Below are positions 21,728-31,816 of a DNA stretch of 64,000 bases, one piece after another. The notes under the pieces are model-generated. The model was not told the DNA's origin and did not search any database. It saw nothing but the letters and a program-made list of their open reading frames with translations. Source of the stretch: Luteimonas yindakuii (GTDB lineage: Bacteria; Pseudomonadota; Gammaproteobacteria; Xanthomonadales; Xanthomonadaceae). The number at the start of each line of letters is the position of its first letter. The first letter of the stretch is position 1. Made by a program: the position numbers and the translations under genes. The stretch is from assembly GCF_004803715.2 (NCBI RefSeq), contig NZ_CP039383.2, positions 1,178,001 through 1,242,000 of the forward strand, read 5' to 3'.

Positions 21728-22756
21728 ATGGAGCTGACCCCGGAACGTCTCGTCGCCCAGCTCGGGCAGGGACCGCTGCGCCCGGTCTACCTGATCGCCG
21801 GCCCGGAAACGTTGCGCGTGCTCGAGGCTGCCGACGCGGTGCGCACCCGCGCGCGCGAGCAGGGCTATGCCGAGCGCGAGGTGTTCGAGCCCGAAGGCCG
21901 CGACATCGACTGGAACGCGCTCGAAGCCACCCTGCGTGCGCCCAGCCTGTTCGCTGCACGGCGGGTGATCGAGATCCGCCTGCCGACCGCCAAGCCTGGC
22001 AAGGACGGCGCGGCAGCGATCACCGCGTTCTGCGACGCGCCACCCGACGACATCCTGCTGCTGGTGACCGGCGGCGAATGGAGCCGCCAGCACGGTGGCA
22101 AGTGGAGCGAGGCCATCGGCCGCGTGGGCCAGATCGCGGTGGCCTGGGGCGTGAAGCCGCACGAGATGCCGGACTGGATCGAGCGTCGCTTGCGCAGCCG
22201 CGGCGTCAGCGCGGACCGCGATGCGGTGCAGCGGCTGGCGGACCGGGTCGAAGGCAACCTGCTGGCGGCCGCCCAGGAGATCGACAAGCTCGCCCTGCTG
22301 GCCGAGGGCGCGACGCTGGACACCGCGCGGATGGAAGACCTGGTAGCCGATGCCGCGCGCTTCGACGTGTTCCGCCTGGTGGATGCGGCGCTGTCCGGCC
22401 AGGCCGCGCAGGCGGTGCGCATGCTCGCCGGGCTGCGTGCCGAGGGCGAGGCCGTCCCCGCACTGATGGGCATGGTGGTGATGGAACTGCAACGCGCGGC
22501 GGCGCTGGCACGGGTGCAGGCGCGTGGCGGCAACCTGGCGGCGGAATTCCGCGCGCAGCGGGTCTGGGATTCGAAGCAGGCGGTGTATACCCGTGCGCTG
22601 CAGCGTCATCCGGCACCACGCTGGGAGCAGTTCCTCGCCGCCGCCGGACGCATCGACCGCATCGCCAAGGGACGGGCGCCCGGTGACGCCTGGCAGGCGC
22701 TGGAACGCCTGCTGGTGGCGGTCGCCGAAACCCGCGCCGCGCGCGTGATGGGGTGA
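21728..22756 (+). CDS. holA: DNA polymerase III subunit delta
   Basis: HolA opens the beta sliding clamp as part of the clamp-loader complex. The 342-residue protein has the AAA+-like domain I (PVYLIAGPETLRVLEAADAVR), a degraded nucleotide-binding site as usual for delta, and the C-terminal collar domain. It starts 15 bp after lptE, and the order lptE-holA-nadD is conserved with E. coli. dnaE, the polymerase subunit, lies further along in this window. Confidence 0.95.
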   Translation: MELTPERLVAQLGQGPLRPVYLIAGPETLRVLEAADAVRTRAREQGYAEREVFEPEGRDIDWNALEATLRAPSLFAARRVIEIRLPTAKPGKDGAAAITAFCDAPPDDILLLVTGGEWSRQHGGKWSEAIGRVGQIAVAWGVKPHEMPDWIERRLRSRGVSADRDAVQRLADRVEGNLLAAAQEIDKLALLAEGATLDTARMEDLVADAARFDVFRLVDAALSGQAAQAVRMLAGLRAEGEAVPALMGMVVMELQRAAALARVQARGGNLAAEFRAQRVWDSKQAVYTRALQRHPAPRWEQFLAAAGRIDRIAKGRAPGDAWQALERLLVAVAETRAARVMG

Positions 22757-22894
22757 CGACGTGCGGCTCCGCCGCAGTCGCTTCCCCGCGGGATGCACGT
22801 CATCGTGTGCCGCGGATATCGCCGATGACCGCCGATCGCCAGTGGACGCTGCAGATTCGCCTGCTTTCCCGTGATCCGCGGGCCCACCTCGACC

Positions 22895-23587
22895 ATGGAT
22901 GACGACAGCGCCATGACCGACGACGACGGGCTGCTGGTGCTCTACGGTGGCACCTTCGATCCGGTCCACAACGGCCACCTCGCCGTGGCACGGGTCGCCC
23001 GCGACGTGCTTGGCGTACCGGTGCACCTGATGCCGGCCGCCGACCCGCCGCACCGCGCCGCTCCCGGCGCCGATGCCGTGACCCGCGCCGCACTGCTCGA
23101 CCTTGCGGTCGCGGGTGAACCGGGGCTCCGGGTCGACCGCCGTGAACTGCATCGCGCGGGCCGCAGCTGGACCGTCGACACCCTGCGCGCCCTGCGCGAC
23201 GTGGCACCGCGGCGACCGGTGGCGTTGCTGCTGGGTGCCGACGGTTTCCGCGGCCTGCCCGGGTGGAAGGACTGGCAGGCACTGCCGACGCTTGCCCATT
23301 TCGTCGTCGCCGAGCGCGCCGGCGATCCCCTCGACCGCGATCTGCCGGCCGCCCTGGCGGAGCAGCTCGCTGGCCGCTGGACCGATGATCCCGCGGACCT
23401 GCAGACCGCGCCTGGCGGTCGCGTGCTGCGCCTGCGCCAGCCGCTGAGCCCCGAATCGGCGACGGAGATCCGCCGCCGGATCGCCACCGGCCAGCCGTGG
23501 CAGGCGAAGGTGCCGGCGGCGGTGGCTGCACGGATCACGACCGACGGCCTGTATGCACACGGTGCCGACGCCGGTGCGCCGCTATAA
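22895..23587 (+). CDS. nadD: Nicotinate-nucleotide adenylyltransferase
   Basis: NadD adenylates nicotinate mononucleotide in NAD synthesis. The protein shows the nucleotidyltransferase motif [12 protein letters not shown] and the C-terminal ISxTxxR equivalent SATEIRRRI. The start is uncertain: GTG at 22871, ATG at 22895 and ATG at 22913 are in frame and none has a strong ribosome site; 22895 is used here and gives 230 residues. The stop codon TAA is part of a TATAAT hexamer. Confidence 0.93.
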   Translation: MDDDSAMTDDDGLLVLYGGTFDPVHNGHLAVARVARDVLGVPVHLMPAADPPHRAAPGADAVTRAALLDLAVAGEPGLRVDRRELHRAGRSWTVDTLRALRDVAPRRPVALLLGADGFRGLPGWKDWQALPTLAHFVVAERAGDPLDRDLPAALAEQLAGRWTDDPADLQTAPGGRVLRLRQPLSPESATEIRRRIATGQPWQAKVPAAVAARITTDGLYAHGADAGAPL

Positions 23588-23588
23588 T
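23583..23588 (+). promoter_or_regulatory. Possible -10 element for rsfS-rlmH
   Basis: A perfect TATAAT overlaps the nadD stop codon, 28 bp before the chosen rsfS start. In such GC-rich DNA the hexamer is rare by chance. No TTGACA-like -35 lies 16-18 bp upstream and there is no extended TGn, so support is partial. Confidence 0.35.
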
Positions 23589-23615
23589 CCGCCGCAAATC
23601 CAAGAGTCCACCGCT

Positions 23616-24020
23616 TTGTCCAGCCCCGCTCAAGTCATCAAGACCCGTCTTCCCGTCCCGCCGCCGTCCGTCGATGTCCTGCTCGAGCAGGTGCGCGCGG
23701 CCACCGAAGAACTGAAGGCGCGCGACGTCGTCGAACTCGACGTTCGCGGCAAGTCGAGCGTCTGCGACTACATGGTGGTCGCCTCCGGCACCTCCAGCCG
23801 CCACGTCAAATCCATCGCCGACGAGGTGGTCCGCTTCGCCAAGAAGCTCGACGTCCAGCCCCTGGGCGTGGAAGGCGAGCGCGAGGCCGAGTGGGTGCTG
23901 GTCGACCTCGGCGACGTGGTCGTGCACGTCATGCTGCCGCGCGTGCGCGAGTTCTACGCCATCGAGCGTCTGTGGACGGTCGGCGACCAGCCACCCGACA
24001 CCGGCGCGCCCGCACGCTGA
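23616..24020 (+). CDS. rsfS: Ribosome silencing factor RsfS
   Basis: RsfS binds ribosomal protein uL14 and blocks subunit joining when nutrients are short. The 134-residue product contains the Iojap/RsfS core ([20 protein letters not shown], then [12 protein letters not shown] and [19 protein letters not shown]). The TTG at 23616 is preferred because it clears nadD. An ATG at 23553 in frame would overlap nadD by 35 bp. rlmH follows 7 bp after the stop, the usual pair. Confidence 0.92.
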   Translation: MSSPAQVIKTRLPVPPPSVDVLLEQVRAATEELKARDVVELDVRGKSSVCDYMVVASGTSSRHVKSIADEVVRFAKKLDVQPLGVEGEREAEWVLVDLGDVVVHVMLPRVREFYAIERLWTVGDQPPDTGAPAR

Positions 24021-24027
24021 TTCCGAA

Positions 24028-24498
24028 GTGAAGGCGCGTCTGGTCGCCGTTGGCGAGCGCGCACCGGGATGGGTGGCCGAGGGGTTCGCCGAATACCGCA
24101 AGCGGCTGTCGTACTGGCTGCCGCTGGATCTTGTCGAGATCGAGCCCGGCCTGCGTGGCAAGGGCCGCGATGCGGTGCGTGCGCGCCAGGATGAAGGCGC
24201 ACGGGTGCTGGCGACACTGCCCCGGCAGGCGCATGTCGTGGCGCTGGATGTCGAAGGGCGCGCGCACTCCTCGGAAGAGCTGGCCCGGCGCCTCGAATAC
24301 TGGCGCGGGCAGGGCCGCGACCTCGCGGTGCTGATCGGCGGGCCGGAGGGCCATGCTCCCGATGTGCTGGCGCGCGCCGATGAGCGCTGGTCGCTGGGGC
24401 CGCTGACCCTGCCGCACATGCTGGTGCGGCTGGTCGCCGCGGAGCAGCTCTACCGTGCCGCCGCGATGCTGGCGAACCACCCGTACCACCGCGCCTGA
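24028..24498 (+). CDS. rlmH: 23S rRNA (pseudouridine1915-N3)-methyltransferase RlmH
   Basis: RlmH methylates pseudouridine 1915 in helix 69 of 23S rRNA on the assembled ribosome. The 156-residue SPOUT protein starts with GTG and has the family knot residues LIGGPEGH, SLGPLTLPHML and the C-terminal YRAAAMLANHPYHR. It follows rsfS as in E. coli. Confidence 0.96.
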   Translation: MKARLVAVGERAPGWVAEGFAEYRKRLSYWLPLDLVEIEPGLRGKGRDAVRARQDEGARVLATLPRQAHVVALDVEGRAHSSEELARRLEYWRGQGRDLAVLIGGPEGHAPDVLARADERWSLGPLTLPHMLVRLVAAEQLYRAAAMLANHPYHRA

Positions 24499-24632
24499 CC
24501 GCGTACCGCGGCCGGGAGATTCGCAGTGGTGGACCGGGTGTCACTCAACCGGGCTAACGGGCGTGGCCCGGACACAGCCGAAGGCCGCATCCGGGCCCGG
24601 GTCACCGGGTCGCCCGAGCCGCGAACCGCAGC

Positions 24633-24824
24633 TCAGCCTTCGTCCGCCGCCGTGTCCGGGGAGTCTTCCGGTTTGCGATCGAGGCCGCCGTGGTCGGGAT
24701 CGCGCCGGTACGGGACGCCCACGTTGCGGGCGTCGTCGCCATCGCGCGGAGTGCGTTCGGCATAGCCGGACTTGTCCGCATCGTTGCCGGCGGGAGTGTC
24801 CTTGCGGGGGATGTCGGGGGTCAT
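24633..24824 (-). CDS. Small hydrophilic protein of unknown function (63 aa)
   Basis: The 63-residue product is unusually rich in Asp, Pro, Arg and Gly, with almost no hydrophobic residues, so it is probably disordered. Support for it being a real gene is a consensus Shine-Dalgarno GAAGGAGG ending 4 nt before the ATG (24826-24833 on the plus strand), and the position 10 bp after the SIMPL gene on the same strand. I do not recognise a family. An osmotic- or stress-type disordered protein would fit, but that is a guess. Confidence 0.6.
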   Translation of the reverse strand: MTPDIPRKDTPAGNDADKSGYAERTPRDGDDARNVGVPYRRDPDHGGLDRKPEDSPDTAADEG

Positions 24825-24834
24825 GGCGCCTCCT

Positions 24835-25581
24835 TCAGCGTCCGAGTTCGAACACCACGTCCAGCGACGCGGACAGGGTGGTTTCGCCTGGCGAAACCGG
24901 GCTGCTTTCCGCCCGCGCGTCCATCGCGGCCATGCGCATCATTGGCATCGGCTGCACGAAGCCGCCGCCCTCGCTGATGCTGACGATCCGCCGCACTCGC
25001 AGGTCGAGCGCGGATGCGTACATTTCCGCGCGCTGGCGGGCGAGATCCAGCGCCTTGCGGCGCGCCTCGTCGTAGACGGCTTCCGGCTGGTCGATCTCGA
25101 AGCTCGGGCCGTTGACCTGGTTGGCGCCGCTGGCGACCAGTGCATCGAGCACCTGGCCCAGGCGCCCGACGTCGCGCAACTTCAGGTTCACCGTGTTGCT
25201 GGCCTGGTAGCCGGTGATGACGGGCGCTTCGTTTTCCGAGTGGCGGTACTGCGGGTGGATGTTGAGACCGGAGGTCTGCACGTCGCGCTCCTGGATGCCG
25301 GCGGCGCGGATGGCCTGCATGAGCCGGTTCATCTGCTCGGCATTCGCGCGCAACGCGGCATTGGCGTCGGCGGCGTTGGTGACCACGCCGGCGGAGAGGG
25401 TCGCCACGTCGGGCGCGCGGCTGGCCTCGGCGCGGGCGCTGACCGACAGCAGGGTGCTGTCGCTGGCGATCTGCGGCGCGGCCGGGCCGGAGGGGGTCTG
25501 GGCGTGGCTGGGCATGCTGGTCGCCAGGGTTCCGAGGGCGAGGGCTGCCACCAGGGCGGCGGCGAGCGGGCGAAAGGTCAT
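24835..25581 (-). CDS. SIMPL domain (DUF541) periplasmic protein
   Basis: The 248-residue protein has a Sec signal peptide (residues 1-27, cleavage after SHA) and a SIMPL/DUF541 domain (LLSVSARAEASRAPDVATL, then the GYQASNTVNL and EARRKALDLARQRAEMYA helices). Members such as E. coli YggE/BP26 are periplasmic or outer-membrane-associated and linked to oxidative stress; the mechanism is unknown. It is divergent from maf. Confidence 0.88.
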   Translation of the reverse strand: MTFRPLAAALVAALALGTLATSMPSHAQTPSGPAAPQIASDSTLLSVSARAEASRAPDVATLSAGVVTNAADANAALRANAEQMNRLMQAIRAAGIQERDVQTSGLNIHPQYRHSENEAPVITGYQASNTVNLKLRDVGRLGQVLDALVASGANQVNGPSFEIDQPEAVYDEARRKALDLARQRAEMYASALDLRVRRIVSISEGGGFVQPMPMMRMAAMDARAESSPVSPGETTLSASLDVVFELGR

Positions 25582-25700
25582 TGGAGTCTCCAGGATGTGG
25601 CGAGAGGGTCGAGCCGCTCCAGTGAACGGGCCGTGAGCCTGAATGGGGTTGAAGGTCGCGCGTCCGGGGTGCGCTGCGACCGCGCGGGTATCCTGTCGAC

Positions 25701-26267
25701 ATGCTGCTGCTTGCCTCCAAATCGCCCCGGCGCCGCGAGTTGCTGGGGCGTCTGGGCGTCCCGTTCGCGGTCCTGGACATCGACATTCCCGAAGTACGCG
25801 CGCCCGGTGAAACGCCGGAGGCCTATGTGCGCCGGGTCGCCCGCGACAAGGCCGACGCGGGCTGGGCCGTGGCGCCCGACGGGACCTCCGCGGTGCTGGC
25901 CTCCGATACCGAGGTGGTGCTCGACGATCGCGTCTACGGCAAGCCCGTGGATGCCGACGACGCGGCCGCGATGCTGCGCAGCCTGGCCGGGCAGACCCAC
26001 GAGGTGCTGACGGCGGTGGCCCTGCGCAGCGCGGCCGGCACCCGCGAGGTGCTGGTGGCGACCACGGTCACCTTCGATGACCTCGACGACCCTGCCATCG
26101 CCGCCTATGTCGCCACCGGCGAACCGATGGGCAAGGCCGGCGCCTACGCGATCCAGGGCGGCGCGGAACGCTTCGTCACCCATCTCGCCGGCAGCTACTC
26201 GGGAGTGATGGGCCTGCCACTGCATGCGACGGCGCAGTTGCTGCGCGCTGCCGGGCTGATGCGATGA
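25701..26267 (+). CDS. maf: Maf/YhdE nucleoside triphosphate pyrophosphatase
   Basis: Maf-type enzymes hydrolyse dTTP/UTP and modified nucleotides to monophosphates and are linked to arrest of cell division. The 188-residue protein has the family start [11 protein letters not shown], the acidic SDTEVVLDD, and [16 protein letters not shown]. It belongs to the YhdE (dTTP/UTP) branch, and the gene order maf-rng-yhdP-tldD is that of E. coli yhdE-rng-yhdP-tldD. Confidence 0.94.
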   Translation: MLLLASKSPRRRELLGRLGVPFAVLDIDIPEVRAPGETPEAYVRRVARDKADAGWAVAPDGTSAVLASDTEVVLDDRVYGKPVDADDAAAMLRSLAGQTHEVLTAVALRSAAGTREVLVATTVTFDDLDDPAIAAYVATGEPMGKAGAYAIQGGAERFVTHLAGSYSGVMGLPLHATAQLLRAAGLMR

Positions 26268-26332
26268 GGGGCGGCGGAACTGCGATGATCGTCGGGTTAC
26301 GCGCACGCGCGTCTGCCAAGGGATAGGTCGGT

Positions 26333-27847
26333 ATGTCGGAGGAAATCCTGGTCAACGTCACCCCGCGCGAGACCCGCGTGGCGGTGGTCGAGAACGGCAT
26401 GCTGCAGGAGCTGCACATCGAGCGAGGTGCCAGCCGCGGCGTGGTCGGCAACATCTACAAGGGCCGCGTGCAGCGGGTGATGCCGGGCATGCAGGCGGCG
26501 TTCGTCGACATCGGCCTCGAGCGCGCGGCGTTCCTGCATGCCAGCGACGTGATGCGCTCGCTGCCGGCGCCGGAGATGGACGCCGAGGCCGGGGCGCTGC
26601 CGGTGCCGGCCACGGTGCCGCCGATCGCGGAACTGCTGCGCGATGGCCAGGACGTGGTGGTGCAGGTGGTCAAGGAGCCGATCGGCACCAAGGGTGCGCG
26701 CGTGACCACCCAGATCAGCATTCCGTCGCGCTACCTGGTGCTGCTGCCGCAGTCGAGCGTGGTCGGGATTTCCGCGCGGATCGAGGACGACGGCGAGCGC
26801 CGGCGATTGAAGACCCTGGTGTCGGACCTCGCCCAGAGCGCCGGCGCCCACGGCTACATCGTGCGCACCAACGCCGAAGGGCAGGGCGAAGAGGCGCTGG
26901 CCGACGACATCACCTATCTCGCGCGGGCGTGGGCGCTGGTCGGCGAGGCCGGGGCGTCGGCACGCGTGGGCACCTGCGTCTACGAGGACCTGACCCTGCC
27001 GATGCGCGCGGTACGCGACCTGATGCGCCGCGACGTCGACAAGGTGCGCGTGGACTCGCGCGAAACCTACGAACGGGTGCGCGCATTCGCCGCCCAGTAC
27101 ATGCCCGCGCTGGCGGACGGTGCAGGCGGACCGCTGGCCGAACGGATCGAGCATTACGCCGGGGCGCGGCCGATCTTCGACCTGTACGGCGTCGAGGACG
27201 AGATCCAGCGCGCGCTCGACAAGCAGGTGCCGCTGAAGTCGGGCGGTTACCTGGTCATCGACCAGACCGAGGCGATGACCACGGTCGACGTCAACACGGG
27301 CTCCTTCCTCGGTCAGCGCAACCTCGAGGAAACCGTCTACCGCACCAACCTGGAAGCCGCGCAGGCGGTGGCGCGCCAGCTGCGCCTGCGCAACCTGGGC
27401 GGGATCATCATCATCGACTTCATCGACATGGTGGATCCGGAGCACCGCCGGCAGGTGCTGCGCACGCTGGAGAAGTCGCTGCTGCGCGACCACGCCAAGA
27501 CCACCGTGTACGATTTCTCGCCGCTGGGGCTGGTGGAGATGACGCGCAAGCGCACCGTCGACAGCCTCGAGCGGCAGCTGTCCGAGACCTGCCAGACCTG
27601 CGGTGGCCGCGGCATGCTCAAGACCACCGAAACGGTGACCTACGAGGTGTTCCGCGAGATCGTGCGCGCGGTGCGCCAGTTCGAATCCGCGCGCCTGCTG
27701 GTGATCGCATCGCCGAAGGTGGTGGCGCGCATCACCGACGAGGAATCCACCGCGGTGGCCGAGCTCGAGGAATTCCTCGGCAAGAGCATCCGCTTCCAGG
27801 CCGACGAGCAGTACCTGCAGGAACAGTTCGATGTCGTCCTGCTCTGA
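26333..27847 (+). CDS. rng: Ribonuclease G
   Basis: RNase G is an endonuclease that matures the 5' end of 16S rRNA and trims mRNAs. The 504-residue protein has the N-terminal S1 region split by the RNase H-like part, catalytic aspartates in VDVNTGSF (about residue 320) and IDFIDMVDP (about 362), and the zinc-link cysteines CQTCGGRG (about 420). It lacks the long C-terminal scaffold of RNase E. The start has AAGGGAT about 10 nt upstream. Confidence 0.97.
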   Translation: MSEEILVNVTPRETRVAVVENGMLQELHIERGASRGVVGNIYKGRVQRVMPGMQAAFVDIGLERAAFLHASDVMRSLPAPEMDAEAGALPVPATVPPIAELLRDGQDVVVQVVKEPIGTKGARVTTQISIPSRYLVLLPQSSVVGISARIEDDGERRRLKTLVSDLAQSAGAHGYIVRTNAEGQGEEALADDITYLARAWALVGEAGASARVGTCVYEDLTLPMRAVRDLMRRDVDKVRVDSRETYERVRAFAAQYMPALADGAGGPLAERIEHYAGARPIFDLYGVEDEIQRALDKQVPLKSGGYLVIDQTEAMTTVDVNTGSFLGQRNLEETVYRTNLEAAQAVARQLRLRNLGGIIIIDFIDMVDPEHRRQVLRTLEKSLLRDHAKTTVYDFSPLGLVEMTRKRTVDSLERQLSETCQTCGGRGMLKTTETVTYEVFREIVRAVRQFESARLLVIASPKVVARITDEESTAVAELEEFLGKSIRFQADEQYLQEQFDVVLL

Positions 27848-27883
27848 AGCACGCCCTGGCGGGATCGCCCGCCAGTCCACTGC

Positions 27884-30800
27884 GTGACCCCCATGCGCCG
27901 ACACGCACGCCGCGCCGGGGCCTGGGTCTGGTACCTGCTGGCGCTGTTGCTGGTGCTGCTGGCAGTGGCCGGCGGCATTGCATCGCAGCTGCTGCTGCCG
28001 CTGGCCGAGCGCCATCCGGACCGCGTCGCCGCCTGGCTGGGCGAGCGCGCCGGGCGGCCGGTGGCGTTCGATTCGCTCGAGACCAGCTGGACCCGGCGCG
28101 GGCCGCTGCTGCAGGTCACCGGGTTGCGCATCGGCGAAACCGACGCGCCGGTGGAAATCGGTGCCGCGGAAATCCTGGTGACGCCCTACACCGGCTGGCT
28201 GCCGGGGCGGTCGCTGACCGAACTGCGCCTGCGCGACCTGCACCTGCAGCTGGAACGCCACGACGACGGCAGCTGGCATGTGCAGGGTCTTCCGGGGCAG
28301 GCCGCCAGCGACAGCGATCCGTTTGCCGCGCTCGAACGGATCGGCGAGGTCGTGCTGCACGACGGCAGCTTGGACATCGTCGCGCCGGGTCTGGGCATCC
28401 ATACCCACGTGCCGCGGATCGACCTGCGCCTGCGCGTGTCCGGTGACCGCGTGCGCGCGGCGGCGAATGCCTGGCGGGTGGAAGCAGATGCCCCGGTGCG
28501 GGCGGTGCTGGACCTGGCGCGCGGCACCGGCAACGGCCGCGCCTGGCTGGGGATCACCCGCGCCGATCTCGATGGCTGGTCGCCGCTGCTGCGTTACGCC
28601 GGGGTGGCGGTGGTCGATGGCCATGGCGACGCCGGTGCCTGGGCGACGCTGGCCGGACGCCGCGTGGTGGCGGTGCGCGCGCGTGCGGAACTCGAGGATG
28701 TCGCCCTGCAGGCGGTCTCCGGCGAAAGCGACGAGGCGCGGTTCGAACAGCTCGACGCCGACGTCCACTGGCAGGCCACCGATGCCGGCTGGCGGCTGGA
28801 CGCCGGCCGCCTTCGGCTGGCCGCGAACGGTGCGAGCCAGTCGCTGGACGGGGCGGTGCTGGGCTCCGGCCCGGTGCTGGCGTTTGCCGCGGATCGCATC
28901 GATGCGGGTCCGCTGCTGGCGCTGCTGCCGCTGTCGGACCGCCTGTCGCCGGCACTGCGCAGCTGGCTGCGCGAGGCGGCTCCGCGCGCTGTCCTGCACG
29001 ACGTCGCGCTGGTGCGCGACTCCGACCGGCGCCTGCGCCTGCACGCAAGGATCGAGGCCGCCGGCTTCGCGCCGATCGGCGAGCGGCCCGGGCTGATGGG
29101 CGCGAGCGGGCGCCTGCGCGGCGACGCGAACGGTCTGGTGTTCGAGCCCGAGCCCGCGACACGCTGGCGGCTGGACTGGCCGGCCGGATTCCGCGACCCG
29201 CACGACTTCAGTCTCGATGGCGCCATCGCCGCCTGGCCCGGCGCCGACGGCTGGCAGGTGCAGACGCCCGGCCTGCGGATCGCCGGCGACGGCTACGGCG
29301 CGCGCGTGCGGGGTGGGCTCGGGTTCGCGCCGGGTGGCGGTCGACCCACGATCGACATCGCCGCCGATGTCGACGAGTCGGAGATCCCGGTGGCACGGCG
29401 CTTCTGGGTGCACCACGTGATGTCGGAGGCGACGATCGCCTGGCTCGACGCCGCGCTGGTGGGCGGGCGCGTGCGCAACGGCCGCGCGGTGGTGTCCGGC
29501 GATCTCGACGACTGGCCGTTCCGTGCGGCGCCAGGCCAGGCCGCCCCGGGCCTGTTCCATGCCGAAGCGGAACTGGTCGATGCGCAGGTGCGGTTCCAGC
29601 CGGACTGGCCAGCGGCGGAACAGCTCAACGGCCGGGTGCGCTTCGTCGGCAACGGCTTCGACCTGCACGGGCGCGCCGCACTGGGCGGGGTGGAGGTGGC
29701 GCAACTCGAGGCGGACATCGCCGATTTCAGCCGCGCGCCGCTGCAGGTGCGCGCGGAGTCCAACGGGGACATCGCCGCGATGTTCGCGATGCTGCGGCAG
29801 ACCCCGCTGTATGCCGGCCTGTCGCCGACGCTGGGCGGGCTGCGTGCCGCGGGCCCGGCGCGCGCGCGCTTCTCGATGGCGCTGGATTTCGGCGAACCGC
29901 CGGTCATCGACGGCGCGGTCGAATTCGACGGCGTGCGCGTGGCCGAGCAGGAATGGGGCCTGCAGCTCGACCAGCTGCGTGGACGCCTGCGCTATGACCA
30001 GCACGGCTTCGGCGCTCCGGCGCTGCAGGGGCAGATGGACGGCCGCACCGCACACCTGCGCATCGCCGCCGGCGACGGTCATGCGCGTAATCCCGCGCTG
30101 GCCTTCGAGGGCGAGCTGGGCGCGGTGGTCGGTATCGGCACGCTGATCGACCGGGTCGAGGCGCTGGACTGGATGCGCACGCAGGCACGCGGGCGCTCGG
30201 CGTGGACGGTCGGCGTGGAGGTGCCGCGCGCCGGCAACGATGCACCGCCCACGCTGGTGCTGCGTTCGGACCTGCGCGGCACCAGCTTCGAGCTGCCGGC
30301 ACCGCTGGCCAAGGCGGCGGGTGCGGCGCTGCCGGCCGAAGTGCGGGTCGAGCTGCCGCTGGAGAAGCGCAACGAACTGTCGGTGCGGCTCGGCCAAAGG
30401 ATGGCGCTGCGAGCGCGCGTCGATGGCGACGCGACCGGGCTGGCGATCGCCCTCGGCGGCGCCGCCGCGACCACGCCACCGGCATCGGGCGTCGTGCTCG
30501 GCGGGCGCACGCCGGAATTCGCGGTGATGGACTGGCTGGGTCTGCTCGGGGGCGGCGACGGTGGCGGCATGCCGCTGCGGCGGATCGACCTGGCCGTGGA
30601 CCGGTTGACCCTCATGGGCGGCAGTTTTGCCGACACCCGGATCCGTGCGGCGCCCGCGGCCGGCGGCACCGCGCTCGGCTTCGAGGGCCCCGCACTGGCC
30701 GGTTCCCTGCAGCTGCCGGACGGCCAGGGGCCGGTGGTGGGCCGCTTCGAGCGCGTGCACTGGCAACGCACGGCGCCGGCGCCGGGCGCGCCGACGTCCG

Positions 30801-31737
30801 CGCGCGACGACACCCCGGCCGACGACAGCACCGATCCCGCGCGCTTGCCCGCGCTGCACATCGACGTCGCCGACCTGCGCGTCGGCAGCGCGCGCGGCTG
30901 GGCGAGGCCAGCCTGCGCACGCAACCGGTGGCCGATGGGCTGCAGCTCGAACGCCTGCGCGTGCGCGCGCCGGGGCAGACGATCGACGCCACCGGCGAGT
31001 GGCGCGGCCGCGGCGCGGCCCAGCGCACGCGGGTGCAGCTCGACATCGACAGCAACGATTACGGTGCGCTGCTGGCCGGTCTCGGCCAGGGCGAACGGCT
31101 GCGCGGCGGCAGCGGCCGCATCGACTTCGATGCCACCTGGCCCGGCAGCCCGACCGGCTTCCGGGTGGAGGCGCTGGAGGGCGAGCTGTCGCTGCTGATC
31201 AAGGACGGCCAGCTGGCCGACGTGGAGCCCGGCGCCGGGCGCGTGCTGGGCCTGCTCAGCGTGGCCGAACTGCCGCGTCGGCTCACCCTGGATTTCCGCG
31301 ATTTCTTCGAACGCGGTTTCGCCTTCAACCGGATCGGCGGCGAGGTGCGGTTCGCCGACGGCCGCGCGCGCGCGCAGGGTCTCGCGCTGGACGGGCCTGC
31401 CGCGGAGATCCATATCACCGGAAGCGCGGACCTGCGCGCGCAGACCTACGACCAGACCATCGACGTGCACCCGCGCTCGGGCAACCTGCTGACCGCGGTG
31501 GGTGCCCTCGCCGGCGGCCCCATCGGTGCGGCGGTCGGAGCCGCGGCCGGGTCGATGCTGCGCCGGCCGCTGGGCGAGATCGGTGCCTCGACCTACCGCG
31601 TCACCGGGCCGTGGAGCGATCCCGAGGTCGAAGTCATCCGACGCGAACCGGCGCGCGGCGGCGCCGCCAATGCCGCCAATGCCGCTACGCCGGAGGCGAC
31701 GCCGGCGCCCGACAAGGCGGAACGGTCGGACCGGTAG
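27884..31737 (+). pseudogene. yhdP: AsmA-like phospholipid transport protein YhdP, frameshifted
   Basis: YhdP is a very large inner-membrane-anchored periplasmic protein that moves phospholipid toward the outer membrane. The reading frame begins with a signal anchor (about residues 10-40, LLALLLVLLAVAGGIASQLLL) and runs in frame to about 30892, then continues in a second frame (LGEASLRTQPVADGLQLERL onward) to the stop at 31737. The switch lies in a GC dinucleotide run at 30888-30896 and equals two extra bases or one missing. The C-terminal frame keeps conserved AsmA-type sequence (LTLDFRDFFERGFAFNRIGG). Recent inactivation and sequencing error are both possible. Without the shift the first frame ends at 31198 with unrelated residues. 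GTG 27884 or ATG 27893 may be the start. Confidence 0.88.
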
Positions 31738-31816
31738 CCGCACGTCGGCCCGGTTGGAACACGGTAAGGCCATCTTCGCGGTTGCCCCCGCGTACCTGCG
31801 CCCCCATCCTTTCGCG

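Noticed and set aside
26297..30859. 1520-codon minus-strand open frame over rng and yhdP
   Set aside because: It is a shadow of conserved plus-strand genes with low-complexity Arg/His/Gln-rich sequence.
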